A DNA stretch of 57,250 nucleotides from an uncultured SAR116 cluster alpha proteobacterium (GTDB lineage: Bacteria > Pseudomonadota > Alphaproteobacteria > Puniceispirillales > Puniceispirillaceae). A program made the translations under genes and the position numbers. Under the pieces are notes generated by a model. The model saw only the letters and a list, made by a program, of their open reading frames with translations. It was not told where the DNA came from and ran no database searches. Every line of letters starts with the position of its first letter. The stretch's first letter is position 1. The stretch is from the NCBI GenBank assembly GCA_902625725.1, contig CACOCY010000004.1, positions 100,001-157,250 of the forward strand, in the 5' to 3' direction. Shown piece by piece: positions 53,494-57,250 of this stretch.

Positions 53494-54742
53494 TTTTGCA
53501 CAGAATGGCAGTGTAGCTACACTTCATAATTTTGGTACTAAAACTCTAAAGCAAATGGAAGATGACCTCATGCTTTTTGCAGGTTACCGACCTATGGAAT
53601 TAATATTGCCGAGCTTGTATTCTGAAATTGAAGGTCCTGCTCTAAAAGATATTGTAAAAAATATCTCGCAAGTAAAATATTTAAACCACATTATTATCGG
53701 TTTGGATAAAGCTGACCGAGAACAATATGAGCATGCATATTCTTTCTTCAAAGAATTAAATCAGCCGTTTTCACTTATATGGAATGATGGCCCCCGTATG
53801 CAGACCATATCAAAAATGTTAGAAGACAAAGGGCTTGCTCCAAAAGAACCGGGAAAAGGTCAAAATGTTTGGTACTGTATTGGATACGTGAATGCGCGAG
53901 CTAAAGCAGATGCTATTGCTTTGCATGACTGCGATATTTTGACCTACGATAGGATGTTACTAGCAAGACTTTTTTATCCAATAGCTAATCCAAATTACCA
54001 ATTCGAATTTTGCAAAGGATTTTATGCAAGAATTTCCGACGGCAAAATGAATGGAAGAGCTTCTCGTTTGTTGGTCTCTCCCCTGCTTTTGGCAATGGAA
54101 CAAGTTATTAGCCATTGCGATTATCTTAGTTTTATGAAGAGTTTCAGGTATCCGCTAGCAGGAGAATTTTCTTTTAGAAGGTCTCTTGTTCCCGAACTCA
54201 GAATTTCCTCAGACTGGGGACTGGAAGTTGGAATGTTGTCAGAGATGCATAGGAATCAGGCTAGCAACAGAATTTGTCAAATTGATATTGCAGAATCATA
54301 CGAACATAAACATCAAGAACTCTCTGAAGACGACCGTGATTTTGGTTTGTCGCGTATGTCTATTGATATAGTTAAAGTGCTCATAAGAAAATTAGCTACC
54401 CAAGGTTACTGTTTTGGGCCAGACACATTCCGAACTCTTAAAGCATCTTATTTTCGAATTGCACTTGATATGGTTCGTCATTACCAAACGGATGCAGAGG
54501 TTAACGGATTAAGCTATGACATAGACTCAGAGGAGAGAGCGGTTGAGTTGTTTGCTGAAAATATTATGCGGGCTGGAAGTGATTTTAGTTATGCTCCGAT
54601 GGAAACACCCTTTATTCCATCCTGGGCTAGAGTAAAATCAGCCATACCTGATATTGAATATCAATTGAGGCGCGCCGTTGAAGCAGATAATCAAGAATTA
54701 GACACATTTTTGCATGTGGTGCCTAAATTGTCTGCCTTATGA
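53486..54742 (+). CDS. gpgS: Glucosyl-3-phosphoglycerate synthase (GT81-like)
   Basis: A 418-residue retaining glycosyltransferase with the N-terminal LILPSLYSEIEGPAL, the GKGQNVWY donor loop (123-130) and the DxD motif in LHDCDILTYDR (D148, D150). KGFYARISDGKMNGRASRLL resembles the acceptor region of GpgS. It transfers glucose from a nucleotide donor to D-3-phosphoglycerate. With the phosphatase gene it makes glucosylglycerate, a solute linked to salt and nitrogen stress. The gene pair has its own upstream region without an evident regulator. Confidence 0.8.
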   Translation: MGDFAQNGSVATLHNFGTKTLKQMEDDLMLFAGYRPMELILPSLYSEIEGPALKDIVKNISQVKYLNHIIIGLDKADREQYEHAYSFFKELNQPFSLIWNDGPRMQTISKMLEDKGLAPKEPGKGQNVWYCIGYVNARAKADAIALHDCDILTYDRMLLARLFYPIANPNYQFEFCKGFYARISDGKMNGRASRLLVSPLLLAMEQVISHCDYLSFMKSFRYPLAGEFSFRRSLVPELRISSDWGLEVGMLSEMHRNQASNRICQIDIAESYEHKHQELSEDDRDFGLSRMSIDIVKVLIRKLATQGYCFGPDTFRTLKASYFRIALDMVRHYQTDAEVNGLSYDIDSEERAVELFAENIMRAGSDFSYAPMETPFIPSWARVKSAIPDIEYQLRRAVEADNQELDTFLHVVPKLSAL

Positions 54743-54794
54743 GACGTTTTTTTAGTGGGCCCTTTTCGATAAGAAAATATTTCTAAAAAAAGGT

Positions 54795-55889
54795 TTAACC
54801 TATAGTAATTCTTAGCAAATTTAACCAGTTTTTGAAACATATTTTCTCAATTAATTCTTTACCATATCCTCGTTTTTTCATCGAACTGATTAGATTTGGA
54901 AGTCCCGAGCAATCTGCAATATGATTTGAAATTTGAATGCCATCGAAATCAGATCCAAGAGCAACACCATCTTCTCCAAGTATTTCAAGAAGCGAGTCCA
55001 GATGTGTGCACATAGTGTCAGGATGAAGATTTTTATCTTGCTTTCCCTCTGAATGGAGAAACCCTATTCCAAAATTTAAACCTACAACACCATTTGTTTC
55101 TGCTATGGCTGAAAGCTGTAAATTTGTCAAATTGCGAGGTGATGGGCAGAGGGCATGAACATTAGAGTGCGTGGCTACAAGTGGTTTATCGGAAATTTTA
55201 GCAACTTCCCAGAACCCTTTTTCATTTAAGTGAGAAAGATCAATTAGCATTTTTTTCTTATTGCAAAATCGAATAAGTTCCTTACCAGCCTCTGTTAACC
55301 CTTTGCCTTGGTCAGGTGATGACGGGAAACTGAAATTGACGCCCTCTGCAAAAATATTCTTGCGTGACCAAACAGGACCCATAGATCTTAAGCCCATCTC
55401 ATATAATTGTTCTAACTCCTCTAAGTTTGAACTAATCGCCTCGGCACCCTCTACATGTAAAAGTAATGAAATTTTATTATGGTCAATGCAGTTTTTTATT
55501 TCAGCATAATCGGTACATATTTCCAATTCAGCTGAATTTTGCTTAGCCATTTGGTGAGCTATATTCATCATTTCAACCGTTGCTGCATAGGCGTATGGTT
55601 GCGAAATTGGTTCCGTATTTAATAGATTGCCGGCTAATTTTTTTTCTTTTGCCGTTGATTTATGCTCTAGAAGCTTCGGATATCTTTGCCAGAAACTTTT
55701 GGGTGCCACACTCGTTGCTGGGACGAATATCGCAAAAAAGCCGCCAACAAGACCACCTTTTTTGCATTTCGATAGATCAATATGCCCTTTTTGTCTCCCA
55801 GATATAAAGCTTTCTCCTTCTAAATTATCGGAGCGCCAGAGTGCAAGCAAAAGGTCGTTATGGCCATCGAAAACAGGTAAATTTATCAT
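54795..55889 (-). CDS. Membrane-dipeptidase family (M19) hydrolase
   Basis: A 364-residue cytoplasmic-type M19 protein with no signal peptide. The binuclear zinc ligands are in VFDGHNDLL (His, Asp), LHVEGAEAI (Glu), LIDLSHLNEKG (His) and VATHSNVHAL (His), with the base Asp in LGSDFDG. Members hydrolyse dipeptides, including those with D-residues, or lactone-like substrates. It is convergent with the gpgS gene and divergent from the HAD gene. Confidence 0.92.
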   Translation of the reverse strand: MINLPVFDGHNDLLLALWRSDNLEGESFISGRQKGHIDLSKCKKGGLVGGFFAIFVPATSVAPKSFWQRYPKLLEHKSTAKEKKLAGNLLNTEPISQPYAYAATVEMMNIAHQMAKQNSAELEICTDYAEIKNCIDHNKISLLLHVEGAEAISSNLEELEQLYEMGLRSMGPVWSRKNIFAEGVNFSFPSSPDQGKGLTEAGKELIRFCNKKKMLIDLSHLNEKGFWEVAKISDKPLVATHSNVHALCPSPRNLTNLQLSAIAETNGVVGLNFGIGFLHSEGKQDKNLHPDTMCTHLDSLLEILGEDGVALGSDFDGIQISNHIADCSGLPNLISSMKKRGYGKELIEKICFKNWLNLLRITIG

Positions 55890-55996
55890 TTTATTTTCTC
55901 ATCTCACAAAAGTTCAAAAATTTTTCTGAAGAATGTCTGCATGTTTGTGATAAACAATATATCGGCAAAAAAAACAAATTGAAAAGAGATTAATAA

Positions 55997-56677
55997 ATGC
56001 GAAGCAATATCCAAAGAAAGCCTTTTCCCTTTCCAAAGGCTGTTTTATTAGATATGGACGGATTACTTCTTGATACGGAAAAAGTCGCGGAACGTGCTTT
56101 TTTCGCAAGTTGTGAGATGTATCAATTTTCTTGTTCAAAGGAAGCATATGGCCAATTAACTGGCCATACCTCCGTCTTGAGAGATAAGCTGTTAACCTCC
56201 TTACTTCCTAAGGACACTGATATCGCTGCATTTAACCAAAATTGGTGGGAGCATTTTCAGAGATTTTTAGATAATCATGTCCCAATTAAAGACGGCGCTA
56301 GAGAGTTTCTAGAGTATATGCGTACTAAAAAAATTAGGATTGTGGTTGTGACATCCTCTTACACTAATTCCGCGGAGGATCTTTTAACTCGCGCCAAACT
56401 ACGCTCGTTTGTTGAGCTTATAATAGGGGGTGATCAAGTCGCTAACGTAAAACCTGCTGGTGATATATACCTCAAAGCATTATCTTTAGTAAATGTTTCT
56501 GCTAGTTGTTGCATTGCGTTTGAAGATTCTGATGTTGGGGTACTGGCAGCCCATGCTGCTGGTGTTCCCGTCATACAGATCCCTGATATAATTCGCCCAT
56601 CAGAAAAGTGTGTTGCCCTTGGCCATTTAATATTTGACAGTTTTTTAAACGCTCGAGATGAACTAGGTTGGCGATAA
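55997..56677 (+). CDS. HAD-IA hydrolase (beta-phosphoglucomutase/phosphatase-like)
   Basis: A 226-residue HAD protein with the nucleophile D19 in LLDMDGLLLDTE, Ser/Thr in VVTSSY, Lys in NVKPAGDIYLKAL and the acid pair in AFEDSDVGVLAA. The cap is of the C1 type. It could be a sugar phosphatase or beta-phosphoglucomutase. No neighbour specifies the substrate. Confidence 0.9.
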   Translation: MRSNIQRKPFPFPKAVLLDMDGLLLDTEKVAERAFFASCEMYQFSCSKEAYGQLTGHTSVLRDKLLTSLLPKDTDIAAFNQNWWEHFQRFLDNHVPIKDGAREFLEYMRTKKIRIVVVTSSYTNSAEDLLTRAKLRSFVELIIGGDQVANVKPAGDIYLKALSLVNVSASCCIAFEDSDVGVLAAHAAGVPVIQIPDIIRPSEKCVALGHLIFDSFLNARDELGWR

Positions 56678-56886
56678 AAAGAGATTTTTGACGAACAAAC
56701 TTTTTGAAAAATGGATAAAGTTTATTCTCTGTTCCAAAAGAGTTTTAATTGGAGATGGATAATTTCCTAGCCGTGAATAAAATATGAGGTGACACAAACT
56801 TATTATATTGTAGAGTTACTTTTATCGATTAAACTAGGGAATCTATTTCAGCACCTGCACGCACAATTTTTTTAGAGAGCCACTTT

Positions 56887-57165
56887 ATGCTTTTTGTTTA
56901 TTCAGCTATAGATTGCTATAATAAATCAGAATTAAGAGCTAAAAACAATGCAGCACATGTGACGTATGTTTATAATCATGGTATAAAAATTATTCATGCT
57001 GGTCCTTTAGTTTGTGACGACGGAGTGAGTCCTATGGGAACATTGATAATCGTGGAGGCTCCAAACAGAAAGGTTGTTCAAAAATTTATCGACAATGATC
57101 CTTATGTAAAAGCAGGCTTGTTTTGTCAGATAAGTTTAATTGCTTGGGATAAAAAAACGAGTTGA
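56887..57165 (+). CDS. YciI-like protein
   Basis: A 92-residue protein of the YCII family (ferredoxin-like dimer). It has the conserved His in AAHVTYVYNHG and the Asp region DNDPYVKAGLF. Members often modulate other enzymes or bind small ligands; the exact role is unknown. A GAGAGCC-like element precedes the start. It lies 209 bases after the HAD gene with its own probable promoter. Confidence 0.85.
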   Translation: MLFVYSAIDCYNKSELRAKNNAAHVTYVYNHGIKIIHAGPLVCDDGVSPMGTLIIVEAPNRKVVQKFIDNDPYVKAGLFCQISLIAWDKKTS

Positions 57166-57198
57166 GGTAGAGAGAAAGTTAATTTTTGTCCCTTTTAA

Positions 57199-57210
57199 AT
57201 AAGCGCTTAT
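57199..57210. promoter_or_regulatory. CG-centred palindrome near the right edge
   Basis: ATAAGCGCTTAT is a perfect 12-base palindrome with a CG centre, the form preferred by LacI/GalR-type regulators. The controlled gene, if any, would be right of the window. Confidence 0.35.
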
Positions 57211-57250
57211 AACTTGATGCAACAGAATTTTGGTTGTTTAAAGATGTGAT

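Noticed and set aside
54745-54795. Inverted repeat TTTTTTTAG...CTAAAAAAA between gpgS and the M19 gene as a bidirectional terminator
   Set aside because: The arms are only A/T with a long interior and no GC-rich stem, so stability is doubtful.

Overview
The window is an AT-rich, densely coded stretch of a Gram-negative chromosome. It looks like a heterotrophic marine alphaproteobacterium: three binding-protein-dependent sugar/peptide ABC systems, two TRAP transporters, two paralogous LacI/CUT1-type sugar systems, a GlpSTPQV-like two-ATPase importer, a glucosylglycerate solute pair, a CoA-transferase/citrate-synthase-like pair and many NAD(P) dehydrogenases. Family-level placement (for example a low-GC SAR116- or Roseobacter-type lineage) is a guess. 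I see no rRNA, intact tRNA, insertion sequence, prophage or CRISPR array.

Layout. 1-490 is the tail of an oligopeptide ABC ATPase. 491-1460 is a decayed-looking stretch with an interrupted small ORF, a monooxygenase-fold gene, a tRNA-Leu-like remnant and a short leader-like ORF. 1.47-4.6 kb holds a CoA transferase overlapping a short citrate-synthase-superfamily protein, a GYD-like protein and small unknowns. 5.1-9.9 kb is an aldo/keto reductase, a complete TRAP transporter and an SDR that lacks the catalytic Tyr. 9.9-13.9 kb carries a beta-lactamase-fold hydrolase, a DUF4149-like membrane protein, a second SDR and an M29 aminopeptidase. 14.3-21.6 kb is an ABC importer with two ATPases and a tiny membrane protein, ending in a DhaK-DhaL fusion kinase; it probably imports a C3 or related polyol/ketose and phosphorylates dihydroxyacetone. 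A histidine-kinase C-terminal relic follows it.

21.8-27.9 kb is a very AT-rich minus-strand block: an SDR, a spore-photoproduct-lyase-like radical SAM protein with its H-donor Cys, an MTA/SAH-nucleosidase-like protein, a GT2 glycosyltransferase, a class III cyclase with TolB-like and TPR regions, and a redoxin. 28.2-34.0 kb is a second TRAP operon (Tat-exported TakP-like binding protein, amidase, a small membrane protein broken at a run of nine G, and a D-2-hydroxyacid dehydrogenase). 35.3-39.7 kb holds an RND/MMPL exporter fused to a LolA-like lipid-binding domain and a beta-barrel protein.

39.7-52.5 kb is the strongest candidate for an undescribed system. A divergent, almost gapless gene set centres on a perfect LacI-type operator (50538-50561). 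Leftward it encodes an ABC sugar importer, two NTF2/SnoaL-like proteins, a LacI regulator, a third SnoaL-like protein, a cupin, a MetE-C-terminal-domain-like protein and an RraA-like lyase. Rightward it encodes a fourth NTF2-like protein and an amidohydrolase of the sugar-lactonase type. I read it as a substrate-inducible uptake and catabolism pathway of unknown substrate.

52.7-57.2 kb has the glucosylglycerate phosphatase/synthase pair, an M19 dipeptidase, a HAD hydrolase, a YciI-like protein and a terminal palindrome. A recurring design is a strong hairpin straight after each binding-protein gene (four cases), which would favour high expression of the binding protein over the membrane subunits.
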